A DNA stretch of 19,605 bases. Source: Treponema sp. GTDB taxonomy: Bacteria > Spirochaetota > Spirochaetia > Treponematales > Treponemataceae. The position numbers and the translations under genes are program-made. The notes beneath the pieces were generated by a model. The model was not told the origin of the DNA, made no database searches, and saw only the letters and a list, made by a program, of their open reading frames with translations. The stretch is taken from positions 1-19,605 of the forward strand of contig JAGCTZ010000127.1 in the NCBI GenBank assembly GCA_017963165.1. Reading direction: 5' to 3'. Of the stretch, positions 6,115-13,979 are shown one piece after another (the first letter of the stretch is position 1; every line of letters starts with the position of its first letter).

Positions 6115-7114
6115 TTTCTACCCCTTGTGCTGCAAGTTTTGCTTCACGAGCCTTTGCTTTTTCTTCCTTTGCAGCAAGTTTAGCCTGTTTTTTAAGCTTA
6201 GCTTCATCTTTATCACGCATTAAGAAGAATACAATAGCAGAAGAAATAACGATAATAAGGAACATTATCATACTAAGAGCAGAAGCCTGGTTCTTAAGGA
6301 AGCCGCCACGGAATGCAAGTGTATTAATAAGAACACTTGTAGTAATAGTTGCATTATCCGGACCACTATTAGGAACAAAGAGCTGAGGAATATCAAACAT
6401 ATTCAAACCACCAATAAGACTGGTAATAAGAGTAAACAGCATGATTGTTCTGATACTAGGAATTGTGATCTTCCAGAATACCTGCCAGCCGTTTGCACCG
6501 TCAATATCAGCAGCTTCAAAAATTTCCGGGTCAATACCAAGTACACCAGAAATAATAATAATCATTGTATAACCATACCACATCCATGTCTGAATAAAGA
6601 TGATAATATTTTGTGCAGTTGCTTTACTCTGAAGGAAGAAGACAGGTTTTTCAATTATATGGAATTTCTGAAGGAGATCATTTACAGGTCCCATCGGATA
6701 TCCAAAAAGGTGATTAAACAAAATTGCAACAGTAGCGTATGTAATAATGTTAGGCATATAGAAAAGTACTTTAAATGCACCCTGGCAAGGAATCTTAACA
6801 CGGCGGTTAGTAAACCAGGCAGCAAGTAAAAGTGCCATAATCATCTGTGGAATAAAGTTACAGAGCCAAATTTTAACAGTATTTCCCAATGCTATATGGA
6901 AGGTTTTATTTGTTAAGATAATTTTATAATTATCAAATATTTCAGAACCCTTTAAGAAATTGAAAGAAGTTCTTCCGGCTCCTCTCAAATCTGTAAAACC
7001 GATTATTGCAGTAAATAATGTTGGATACAAATGGAAAATTAAGTACGCAATAACAAAAGGAATACAAAATAGATAGCCATATTTAGCATAACTGATTTTT
7101 CCTTTTTTCTTCAT
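6107..7114 (-). CDS. Carbohydrate ABC transporter permease, MalF/CUT1 type, with charged C-terminal tail
   Basis: I chose ATG at 7112-7114 (MKKKGKISYAKYG, 335 residues) because GGGGTG lies 6 nt upstream as a ribosome-binding site. The in-frame GTG at 7121-7123 is part of that site and would add three residues. The protein has six membrane segments starting YLFCIPFVIAYLIF and an EAA loop, EIFEAADIDGANGWQVFWKI, near residue 220. Unusually, about 35 residues after the last membrane segment are almost entirely Lys, Ala and Glu (KLKKQAKLAAKEEKAK and similar), a probable cytoplasmic helix absent from typical MalF proteins. The gene follows the binding-protein gene after a hairpin and overlaps the next permease. 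Confidence 0.92.
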   Translation of the reverse strand: MKKKGKISYAKYGYLFCIPFVIAYLIFHLYPTLFTAIIGFTDLRGAGRTSFNFLKGSEIFDNYKIILTNKTFHIALGNTVKIWLCNFIPQMIMALLLAAWFTNRRVKIPCQGAFKVLFYMPNIITYATVAILFNHLFGYPMGPVNDLLQKFHIIEKPVFFLQSKATAQNIIIFIQTWMWYGYTMIIIISGVLGIDPEIFEAADIDGANGWQVFWKITIPSIRTIMLFTLITSLIGGLNMFDIPQLFVPNSGPDNATITTSVLINTLAFRGGFLKNQASALSMIMFLIIVISSAIVFFLMRDKDEAKLKKQAKLAAKEEKAKAREAKLAAQGVEND

Positions 7115-7188
7115 GTTGGACACCCCAAATCTAGATTAGATTTATTTTTTATAAAAAATTAAAACTTTTTTTATTGATTAACTACAAA

Positions 7189-7214
7189 TTAGGGCTGCCT
7201 TTCGACAGCCCTAA
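7189..7214. terminator. Hairpin between binding-protein gene and permease genes, probable attenuator
   Basis: TTAGGGCTG (7189-7197) and CAGCCCTAA (7206-7214) form nine perfect pairs around an 8-nt loop, 22 bp after the binding-protein stop. On the minus strand no clean T-run follows at once (AATTTGTAG), so termination should be partial. Such hairpins commonly raise binding-protein mRNA over permease mRNA. The stem shares AGGGCTG with the operon's final terminator. Confidence 0.65.
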
Positions 7215-7235
7215 ATATAAGCGATTAACTAATTA

Positions 7236-8591
7236 TTAGTTAATACCGAACTTATCAGCTACACCCTGCTTGAAGTCAGCGATAGCTGCATCGCGGCTCT
7301 TCTGTCCGTGTGCATAAGCACGAACCTGGTCACGCCAGAGAGCGTTGATATCTGAGTCGTACTGTGTAAGGTTCTTACCGTTAGCATAAGCACCTGCTGG
7401 TACGAAGTATTCGAACATGTTCTGTCCCTTAAGGAAGTCCAACTTACCATCAGAGATGTTCATTACAGTTCCAGAAGATACAGTATCCTTTGTGTTTACA
7501 GAAGGATCAGCACCCTTTCCGTAAGCCCACTGATATGTACCGTTAGCCCACTGATAAAGGAGACCATTTGATGTTGGATCAAGAGTAATCCATTCGATGA
7601 TAGCCTTTGTGATAGCCTTCTTGTTTTCGTCCTTCAAAGCACCCTTTCCAGCGAGTACCCAAGTACCACCCCAGAAGAATCCGATTGGAGAGTTACAAAC
7701 AGCCCAGTCACCATATGTGTCACCTGAGTTTCCAGCCATTACGTAGTTGATGAGCCAAGCAGGTCCGAAGAATCCGAGACATGGTTTTTCACCAACTTCA
7801 GCCATATCAGCATACCAAGCTTCTGTCCAGTCTGTTGTATCGTTAGACCAGTTGTTGTCGATAAGAGCTTTAGATGCATCAAGGAATGCTTCACGTTTTG
7901 GATCGATATAAAGTTTTCCGTTTACAATCCAACCCTTGTCAGAAGAGTTTTCATAAGCGTGCCAGATATCACCGTCACCAGATACGATTGCGATACCAGC
8001 GTCAGCACACTTCTGAGCAGCTTCGTAGAACTTGTCCCAAGACTGTGAACCACCACCAATAGCAGCTTCTACAGCTTTTGGATCATCTGAACCGAAAGCT
8101 TTCTTAGCAGCTGTACGGTTATAGATGAAACATCCACCAGTAGCCTGATATCCAAGACCTACAACCTGTCCTTTTGGATTTGTACCAATTTCTACAGTGT
8201 AAGAAGCGATGTCAGCCTTTTTGATAGCTGCATCAATATCAATGCCGAGATCCTTATAAGGAGCAGCATAGTCAGCCATATCGCCCTGTGTATACTTAAG
8301 AACGAATGCAGCTTCTGCACCATAGATATCAACCTCGCCATTCTGAAGAGCAGGGATAAGAGCTGGCTCATATTCCTGGTTTGTTGTTGCAATGATTGTA
8401 GTATTCAATTCGAAATTCAATTCTGGGTGAGTAGATTGGAACTTTTCAACCATACCTGGAATTTCATCTGTGAATGACCACAAATTGATTTTTGTTGGCT
8501 CTGATTTACCAGCAGCCGGACCTTTCTTTGCACAGCCTGTAACCATTAATACAGCAGCTGCAAAAAGAATAACTTTCAATGCTTTTTTCAT
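7236..8591 (-). CDS. Sugar ABC transporter substrate-binding lipoprotein
   Basis: 451 residues with a lipoprotein signal: MKKALKVILFAAAVLMVTGC, with Cys20 in the lipobox VTGC. The mature domain begins INLWSFTDEIPGMVEKFQ, the opening strand and helix of family-1 (maltose-type) extracellular solute-binding proteins. It is rich in Trp and Tyr, as expected for stacking on sugars. The protein would be anchored on the periplasmic side and deliver saccharide to the two permeases encoded next. AAAGGAG sits 7 nt before the ATG. The GH94 gene downstream suggests a beta-gluco-disaccharide or oligosaccharide ligand, which is contextual inference. It is first in its operon with its own promoter. Confidence 0.93.
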   Translation of the reverse strand: MKKALKVILFAAAVLMVTGCAKKGPAAGKSEPTKINLWSFTDEIPGMVEKFQSTHPELNFELNTTIIATTNQEYEPALIPALQNGEVDIYGAEAAFVLKYTQGDMADYAAPYKDLGIDIDAAIKKADIASYTVEIGTNPKGQVVGLGYQATGGCFIYNRTAAKKAFGSDDPKAVEAAIGGGSQSWDKFYEAAQKCADAGIAIVSGDGDIWHAYENSSDKGWIVNGKLYIDPKREAFLDASKALIDNNWSNDTTDWTEAWYADMAEVGEKPCLGFFGPAWLINYVMAGNSGDTYGDWAVCNSPIGFFWGGTWVLAGKGALKDENKKAITKAIIEWITLDPTSNGLLYQWANGTYQWAYGKGADPSVNTKDTVSSGTVMNISDGKLDFLKGQNMFEYFVPAGAYANGKNLTQYDSDINALWRDQVRAYAHGQKSRDAAIADFKQGVADKFGIN

Positions 8592-8641
8592 CGAAAAACT
8601 CCTTTAATAAATTTTGGGTGCAACTCCAACCAAGTATAGTC

Positions 8642-8693
8642 GGGGTATTCCCCTATATATAATAATTATTACAGATAAATTTCGAATTTGCAA
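8642..8693 (-). promoter_or_regulatory. Promoter of the sugar transporter operon with a GGGG/CCCC palindrome at the start site
   Basis: On the minus strand TTGCAA (8693-8688) is followed after 17 bp by AATAAT (8670-8665), with TG one base ahead of the -10. Start would be near 8658. Right at the start lies GGGG-AATA-CCCC (8653-8642), which can be an operator or a 5' mRNA hairpin. The leader to the ATG is about 65 nt. Confidence 0.55.
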
Positions 8694-8738
8694 GCATTTT
8701 TTTTTGTAAAACTCACTTATAAAGCCAAAAAACGCAGT

Positions 8739-8752
8739 GTTAAACGATTAAC
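8739..8752. promoter_or_regulatory. Candidate LacI/GalR-family operator
   Basis: GTTAAACGATTAAC is a near-perfect palindrome centred on CG, the layout of LacI/GalR-family sites, and its TAAACGATT core matches the GalR-type consensus. It lies about 45 bp upstream of the transporter -35 box and 177 bp upstream of the EAL gene. No regulator gene is in the window. Confidence 0.4.
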
Positions 8753-8810
8753 TTTTTATTTTTTTTCATCATTTTTATGTCTTTAAAAATTTTCAGTATT
8801 CTTAAAAAAA

Positions 8811-8841
8811 TTACCGCATTCAAACCCTTTTTACCACATTC
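8811..8841 (+). repeat. Direct repeat TTACCNCATTC at 20-bp spacing
   Basis: TTACCGCATTC (8811-8821) and TTACCACATTC (8831-8841) differ at one base and start 20 bp apart, about two helical turns. This fits tandem sites for one regulator in the divergent region between the transporter and the EAL gene. A second direct repeat, ATTGTATTAAA, occurs at 8875-8885 and 8893-8903. The remaining intergenic sequence is A/T-rich with no gene. Confidence 0.4.
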
Positions 8842-8928
8842 TTTTTATTTGTGTTTTTCAGAAACTGTGTTAAAATTGTATTAAATAGGTAGATTGTATT
8901 AAAAGGCAGCTAAATAAGGATTTAAAAC

Positions 8929-11178
8929 ATGAAAAAACATTCGCTGAATCCCAGCCATGCCAAATTCATCTCGACCTCACTTGTTGGATTAGTTTTTGCA
9001 GCAATATTGATTATCCTTACTGATAGGGGTTTTAGAAAGACCCTCCAGAAAGCAGAAAAGCAATATTACGACAGCCTCTACTCTACCCTTGACGGCTTTT
9101 CTCAGACAGCAGAACAGCTGATGATAAATTATTCCGATTCCCTTGCTGTATTTTATGTTCCCGAAATTATAGAACACGTAGACTCACAAGATATACATAA
9201 CTTTTTGTGCAGATATGATTCCAAGAAAAATCCAGACTTTCTCGCTATGTACTATATTGATATGGAAGGTACCGGCTATTTTTCGAATGGAAACACAATG
9301 CCAATGAAGCTTGAAAATCACCCTATCCTTTCCGAAAACATTGATTTTGCAGTTTCGGCTGTTCTTTATGCAGAACGTAGTGAAAAATATGTTACATCCT
9401 TTGAACGTGCTGTATATGATGAAAATGGAAATAAAAAAGGTGCGCTTGGCGCTTCCATTTACATTGATTCTATTATAAAAAGACTTGACCTTATAAAAGC
9501 CGGCGACAACATCGATACAATAGTACTTGACCAGAAAGGACAGTTCATTTACAGCAAAAACACAGAGCTTATAGGAAGTGTCTTTACATCAGAAAATAAT
9601 TCCGACAAACCATTTACTTCACTTGATATAATTGAATGCAACGAACCGATGCTTGCAAATGTAGACCTCAACGGCGAAAAGGTTGATATCCTTATAAAAA
9701 AGATTCCTGCCTTTTCAAGAACCTTTGCAATTTCGGTACCACATGCTGCAATCGAAGCAATTTATACAGAACAGAAAAACACAAAGCTTATTGCAATTCT
9801 TTCAAGTATGATAATCATTATTGTACTTGTGCTTATAGAAACCCGAATCATGGAGTTTTTCCAGAAAAGGCAATTCTTTTCTGCCTCTTATGATTCACTT
9901 ACAAACCTTTGGACACGCCAGCATTTTGAGGAAGAAGCAACAAAGCTTTTAAAAGCAAATCCAAAGGTTAAGTTCATGCTCATCGAAGCAGATATCCGCG
10001 GTTTTAAATTTATAAACGAAACCTACGGCGAAGAATCGGCCGACAAGCTGATTGTTTTTTATTCAGGCGTGCTTAATCATTTTGCAACAATGTTCCATGG
10101 AATCATAGGACGAGGTTTTGCAGACAGATTCTATATACTTTTGAAAGTCACCTCAGTTCACAAAGCTATGAACGAATTCAAAACTAACATGGTTGTGTGT
10201 CAGCAGATGACAGATTCGTCAGATATTCCTTTCTTCCCTAAATTCGGAATTGCTTTCCTTTTACCTGATAACAAAAAACGTGACATTACAATTCAGGGAT
10301 TAATCGGTCAGGCTTCGTTTGCAAAAAGCACAATTAAAGATGATGCCCTTACAAGCTATTCTGTTTACAATGCACGCCTTCTTGATAAAATAAACGAAGA
10401 GCATTTTATAGAAACACACATGCAGCAGGCACTTGACGCAGGCGAGTTTTTTGTTATGTACCAGCCGAAGATTTCTCTCAAGGATGAAAAAATCTGTGGT
10501 GCAGAAGCTCTTGTCCGCTGGAATAGTCCGGAACAGGGCTTTATGACTCCAGACAAATTTATTCCTTTATTTGAACGAAATGGTTTTATAAAAAAACTGG
10601 ACTTCTTTGTTTACGAAGAAGTATTCAAGCTTCTGCAAAGTCAAATTAAGAACGGAGAAGATGTTGTTCCTATATCGGTCAACATGTCGCGCAATCATAA
10701 TAAGCCCGAAAAATTTATTCATGATTTTCTGGAGCTTTTTAACAAATACGATGTACCGCCAAAGTATGTACAGCTGGAAATAATAGAACGCTCGTTTATG
10801 GATAACAACACGCTCAGCGAAATTACAACTAAGCTCCATGACGAAGGCTTCTCTGTTGCAATGGACGACTTTGGAAGCGGGGAATCTTCTTTAAATATGC
10901 TTACATCAATTCCTGTTGATGTTCTGAAATTCGACAGAGTATTCCTGCTCTCTTCAATGAACGAAGATGGAACAATGAACAAAAAGTCAGCAGAATTTAT
11001 ACATATTCTTATAAACCTTAGCAAGAACCTGGAAAAGATTTCTGTCTTTGAAGGTGTAGAAACAAAAGAACAATGCGATTTCTTAAAATCCATAGACTGC
11101 GATGTAATTCAAGGATATTTCTATTCGCGTCCATTGAGTGAAAAAGATTATTTAGAGTTTTTAAAAATGCATATATAA
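8929..11178 (+). CDS. Membrane sensor with degenerate GGDEF and intact EAL domain, c-di-GMP phosphodiesterase
   Basis: 749 residues. A membrane segment at about 14-31 and another at about 286-303 enclose a periplasmic sensor of about 250 residues, Cache-like in its GYFSNGN and GALGASIYID strands. A GGDEF-fold domain follows, but its signature is RGFADRF near residue 395 and its metal-site motif reads DIRGFKFINETYG, so cyclase activity is unlikely. The EAL domain starts near 490 and keeps the key residues: EALVRW (near 525), NMSR, the Glu of EIIER, DDFGSGESS, LKFDR, EGVE and QGYFYSRP. It should hydrolyse c-di-GMP under control of the periplasmic ligand. AAGGAT precedes the ATG. The gene converges on gatB with 8 bp between stop codons. 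Confidence 0.92.
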   Translation: MKKHSLNPSHAKFISTSLVGLVFAAILIILTDRGFRKTLQKAEKQYYDSLYSTLDGFSQTAEQLMINYSDSLAVFYVPEIIEHVDSQDIHNFLCRYDSKKNPDFLAMYYIDMEGTGYFSNGNTMPMKLENHPILSENIDFAVSAVLYAERSEKYVTSFERAVYDENGNKKGALGASIYIDSIIKRLDLIKAGDNIDTIVLDQKGQFIYSKNTELIGSVFTSENNSDKPFTSLDIIECNEPMLANVDLNGEKVDILIKKIPAFSRTFAISVPHAAIEAIYTEQKNTKLIAILSSMIIIIVLVLIETRIMEFFQKRQFFSASYDSLTNLWTRQHFEEEATKLLKANPKVKFMLIEADIRGFKFINETYGEESADKLIVFYSGVLNHFATMFHGIIGRGFADRFYILLKVTSVHKAMNEFKTNMVVCQQMTDSSDIPFFPKFGIAFLLPDNKKRDITIQGLIGQASFAKSTIKDDALTSYSVYNARLLDKINEEHFIETHMQQALDAGEFFVMYQPKISLKDEKICGAEALVRWNSPEQGFMTPDKFIPLFERNGFIKKLDFFVYEEVFKLLQSQIKNGEDVVPISVNMSRNHNKPEKFIHDFLELFNKYDVPPKYVQLEIIERSFMDNNTLSEITTKLHDEGFSVAMDDFGSGESSLNMLTSIPVDVLKFDRVFLLSSMNEDGTMNKKSAEFIHILINLSKNLEKISVFEGVETKEQCDFLKSIDCDVIQGYFYSRPLSEKDYLEFLKMHI

Positions 11179-11179
11179 A

Positions 11180-11197
11180 AGCTTTATCAGCAAAGCT
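11180..11197. terminator. Short hairpin at the convergent EAL/gatB junction
   Basis: AGCTTT (11180-11185) and AAAGCT (11192-11197) pair around 6 nt and overlap the gatB stop codon. No good T-run follows on either strand, so this is a weak candidate only. Confidence 0.25.
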
Positions 11198-12722
11198 CAG
11201 CCAGTGCTTTGTTCAAAAGTTCTGTAGCCTGCTTAGGATTAGCCTTACCTTGAGACATCTTCATAACCTGTCCCATCAACCAACCGACTACATTAGTCTT
11301 TCCGCTCTTGTAATCTTCGACAGCCTTTGGATTTGCAGCAATAACATCCTGAACAAGTTTCTCGATAGCACCAGTATCGCTTACAACTTCCATACCCTTT
11401 TCTTTTATAATTACAGAAGGCATTTTGTTAGAAGCAAGCATTTCGGCAAAAACATCCTTACCCTGCTTTGAAGTAATCTTTCCATCTTCAAGTGCATCGG
11501 CAAGCTCTGCAATATGACCAGGTGTTATAGAAACATCATTTATAGTCTGTTTTTTCTCGTTCAAAACTGCAAGCAATTCTGCAAGAATAAGGTTTACGGC
11601 ACGCTTAGGATTCTTTGATTTTTTTGCAGCCTCTTCAAAGAACATAGCCAGATCCTTAGACGAAGTAATAGTTTCTACGTCAAAGTCGCTCATGCCATAC
11701 TGTGCCTTATAACGAACACGTTTAGCTTCAGGCAATTCACCAACAGCTTCTTTTGCGGCAGCAATCAATTCTTCGCTTACAGTAAACGGCTTAATATCAG
11801 GTTCAACAACAAAGCGGTAATCAACAAAAGAGTTCTTAGTACGCTGAACAACAGTCTTACCTTCTTCGTCGTTCCAACCCATTGTCACCTTAAAACCAGG
11901 ATTAAATTCCTGTCTGTCTTCCATAAATTCTTTAAGCTGGCGCTGAGCTTCGTAGGCACAGGCATCTTTAATTTTCTGGAAAGAGTTAAGGTTTTTAATT
12001 TCTGAAATTGGAGTATGCCAGAGTTTACCGTCTTCCCAAACATTCAAGTTAATGTTTGCATCACAGCGCATATTACCTTCTTCAAGGTTTCCGTTTGTTA
12101 CTTTTACATAACGAAGGATTTCCTGAACAGTCTGCATAAAAAGAGCTGCTTCTTCCGGCGACGTCATATCCGGCTTAGTTACAATTTCAATAAGAGGTGT
12201 ACCACAACGGTTGTAGTCAATATAAGAGTGTGCACCCTGAAGGTGAAGTGACTTACCAACATCCTCTTCAAGGTGAATTCGTTCTACACGTACACGGCGA
12301 TATTTTCCGTCAATAATACAATCATCACCCTTAAAGTTTTTTGTACGGCATTTTTCACCACCAGGCTGTTCATCCTTTGGATAGTGAATAAGAGGAAGGT
12401 CAACATAACCATCTGTACAAAGCGGAATATCATACTGAGTAATCTGATAACCCTTTGCAAGGTCAGGATAAAAATAATGCTTACGATCAAATTTAGTATA
12501 ACGTGCAATATTACAATTCAGAGCCTGACCTGCAACTGCACCAAGTTCCACATAACCTTTAGAAATACGCGGCATAGCACCAGGAAGTCCAAGACAAACA
12601 GGACAAACACGTGTGTCAGGCATTCCTCCATATCTATTTTCGCAGGCACAAAAGGCCTTTGTTTTAGTTAAAAGCTGTGTATGAATTTCGCAACCAATTA
12701 CAATTTCCCACTTATCTATCAT
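11187..12722 (-). CDS. gatB: Aspartyl/glutamyl-tRNA(Asn/Gln) amidotransferase subunit B
   Basis: 511 residues, slightly longer than the usual 475-500. GatB is the kinase-amidotransferase subunit of GatCAB, which converts Glu-tRNA(Gln) or Asp-tRNA(Asn) to the amide form using ammonia passed from GatA. Visible signatures are EIHTQLLTKTKAFCAC and CPVCLG (zinc-site cysteines), HYFYPDLAKGYQITQ, IHLEEDVGKS and DYNRCGTPLIEIV. The C-terminal YqeY-like tail domain follows from about residue 360. gatA and gatC are not adjacent here, so gatB stands alone. It has its own promoter, and AGAGGT lies 6 nt before the ATG. Confidence 0.97.
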   Translation of the reverse strand: MIDKWEIVIGCEIHTQLLTKTKAFCACENRYGGMPDTRVCPVCLGLPGAMPRISKGYVELGAVAGQALNCNIARYTKFDRKHYFYPDLAKGYQITQYDIPLCTDGYVDLPLIHYPKDEQPGGEKCRTKNFKGDDCIIDGKYRRVRVERIHLEEDVGKSLHLQGAHSYIDYNRCGTPLIEIVTKPDMTSPEEAALFMQTVQEILRYVKVTNGNLEEGNMRCDANINLNVWEDGKLWHTPISEIKNLNSFQKIKDACAYEAQRQLKEFMEDRQEFNPGFKVTMGWNDEEGKTVVQRTKNSFVDYRFVVEPDIKPFTVSEELIAAAKEAVGELPEAKRVRYKAQYGMSDFDVETITSSKDLAMFFEEAAKKSKNPKRAVNLILAELLAVLNEKKQTINDVSITPGHIAELADALEDGKITSKQGKDVFAEMLASNKMPSVIIKEKGMEVVSDTGAIEKLVQDVIAANPKAVEDYKSGKTNVVGWLMGQVMKMSQGKANPKQATELLNKALAELC

Positions 12723-12748
12723 TCGTTGACCTCTTTCATTGATGTAAT

Positions 12749-12777
12749 ATTATATAGAAAAAAGATGTGTTTCTCAA
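12749..12777 (-). promoter_or_regulatory. Sigma-70-type promoter for gatB
   Basis: Minus strand TTGAGA (12777-12772), 17 bp, TATAAT (12754-12749). The expected start is about 20 nt before the ATG. The -35 box lies only a few bases from the edge of the repeat element at 12782-12925. Confidence 0.7.
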
Positions 12778-12781
12778 TATA

Positions 12782-12925
12782 TAGGTTTTAGGTTTTAGGA
12801 GGGGGAAGCCCCCTTCGCTCCCAAGTCCTCGGTCACTTCGTTTCCTGCGGTCTTGTCCGCTACCCCCTGAGCGGGGCACATCCCCGCAACGCCCCTAGCA
12901 CCTAGCCACTAACACCTAACACCTA
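12782..12925. repeat. GC-rich structured element flanked by inverted TAGGTNT heptad repeats
   Basis: The left end is TAGGTTT repeated (12782-12799). The right end, read on the minus strand, is TAGGTGT repeated with variants down to TAGGTGC. Between them are strong hairpins: GGGGG-AAG-CCCCC (12801-12813) and GCGGGG-CACAT-CCCCGC (12871-12887). Composition is far more GC-rich than the neighbours and no reading frame is credible. The right-end heptad contains the pflA stop codon (12923-12925), and the left end stops beside the gatB -35 box. It looks like a dispersed non-autonomous element. It separates pflA from gatB and may end pflA transcription. Confidence 0.65.
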
Positions 12926-13669
12926 TTCATTCCATTTCGTATACTTCTCACACTCCAGTATCTTTCTGGCGTTAGCAACTCTTTCAACAGTCGGGCTTTC
13001 CAGATCTTTGAGCGGATAATCAATTCCCAGATCCTTGTACTTCATGGCGCCAAGACCATGATATGGCAAAATCTCAACACGCTCTACATTGTGAAGAGTT
13101 CTAATAAAATCGCGAGTCTGTGTAAGATATTCGTCATTATCTGTAATGCCTGGAACAAGCACGTGTCGGATCCATATAGGCTTTTTAATTTCGTCAAGGT
13201 ATGCAAACATCTCGCGGATATTCTTGCCACTCTGACCTGTAAGCTTTATGTGTTCGTCTTCGTTTATATGCTTAATATCCATAAGCAGAAGGTCTGTTAC
13301 TTCCATAAGCTTCTGGAATTTTGTGAACCACTCGCCTTCCTTTGTAAAGCACGCACCCGAGGTATCTATACAGGTATTAATGTTTCGTTTTTTACATTCG
13401 GTAAGAAGTTCGATCAAAAAATCAAGCTGGAACAAAGACTCTCCACCACTAATTGTAATGCCGCCTTTTTTACCCCAGTAGGCACGACAGGTTTCTGCTT
13501 CGGCAAGTAGTTCTTCTACAGTGTACTGTTTTCCAGCTGTCATCTTCCAGGTATCCGGGTTATGACAATAAAGGCAGCGTAATGGGCAACCAGAAAAAAA
13601 GATAATAAAACGGCTGCCAGGACCGTCTGCGCAACCAAAGCTTTCGAGCTGATGAATGTAACCTTTCAT
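12923..13669 (-). CDS. pflA: Pyruvate formate-lyase activating enzyme (radical SAM)
   Basis: 248 residues, a standard length. The radical-SAM cluster motif is CPLRCLYC (CX3CX2C) near residue 30, binding the [4Fe-4S] cluster that cleaves S-adenosylmethionine. The N-terminus MKGYIHQLESFGCADGPGSR and the GGESLFQLDF segment are typical of PflA. The enzyme installs the glycyl radical on PflB, whose gene lies 3.7 kb away across three unrelated genes rather than adjacent. Start is supported by AGAGGT just upstream and a promoter beyond it. The TAG stop falls inside a repeat heptad, so the native C-terminus may have been altered by insertion. Confidence 0.96.
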   Translation of the reverse strand: MKGYIHQLESFGCADGPGSRFIIFFSGCPLRCLYCHNPDTWKMTAGKQYTVEELLAEAETCRAYWGKKGGITISGGESLFQLDFLIELLTECKKRNINTCIDTSGACFTKEGEWFTKFQKLMEVTDLLLMDIKHINEDEHIKLTGQSGKNIREMFAYLDEIKKPIWIRHVLVPGITDNDEYLTQTRDFIRTLHNVERVEILPYHGLGAMKYKDLGIDYPLKDLESPTVERVANARKILECEKYTKWNE

Positions 13670-13694
13670 AAAATACCTCTAAAAAGAATACTTA

Positions 13695-13724
13695 ATTATA
13701 CAATAAATTAAAGTCATTGGTAAA
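13695..13724 (-). promoter_or_regulatory. Promoter for pflA
   Basis: Minus strand TTTACC (13724-13719), 18 bp, TATAAT (13700-13695), about 26 nt before the ATG. The -35 box directly adjoins the long palindrome that begins at 13726. Confidence 0.55.
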
Positions 13725-13725
13725 G

Positions 13726-13896
13726 GAAAAATAAAAGCCGCTCCCGTGGTCAATGTCGACCAGCAACGGCTGAGCATTTTTTTGTGAAGAAAGTCTGCGG
13801 TTTGCTGCGCAAATCCTCTACTTTCTTCTATGGCATACGCCAAAAAATCTCAGAAGTTGCCGTCCGCCATTGCCCACTCCGCGTCTTTTATTTTTC
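13726..13896. mobile_element. 171-bp imperfect palindrome, candidate MITE or foldback element
   Basis: The ends are a perfect 12-bp inverted repeat, GAAAAATAAAAG (13726-13737) and CTTTTATTTTTC (13885-13896). Homology between the arms continues inward: CGC, GTGG, CAATG, GCAAC, CTGAG and ATTTTTT recur in order, then GAAGAAAGT (13786-13794) pairs with ACTTTCTTC (13820-13828). At the apex GGTTTGC pairs with GCAAATCC around TGC at 13806-13808, close to the geometric centre. Local hairpins inside the arms break perfect pairing. AAGTCA follows the right end directly and also occurs at 13711-13716, a possible target duplication. No protein is encoded. With the hairpin below it accounts for the 310-bp gap between pflA and the synthase gene. 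Confidence 0.6.
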
Positions 13897-13923
13897 AAGT
13901 CAATTTCTGTTATTCATTGTTTC

Positions 13924-13952
13924 TAACCTTTTTTTATCATTATAAAAGGTTA
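13924..13952. terminator. AT-rich hairpin downstream of the pseudouridine synthase gene
   Basis: TAACCTTTT (13924-13932) and AAAAGGTTA (13944-13952) form nine pairs. It lies about 27 bp past the synthase stop on the minus strand and has no following T-run, so terminator function is uncertain. Confidence 0.3.
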
Positions 13953-13979
13953 TATTCCCCCTTTTGCCGGAGAAATAAT

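Noticed and set aside
13738..13784. Rho-independent terminator on the plus strand (AGCCG...CGGCT then T7)
   Set aside because: No plus-strand gene precedes it, and the sequence is explained as one arm of the 171-bp palindrome.
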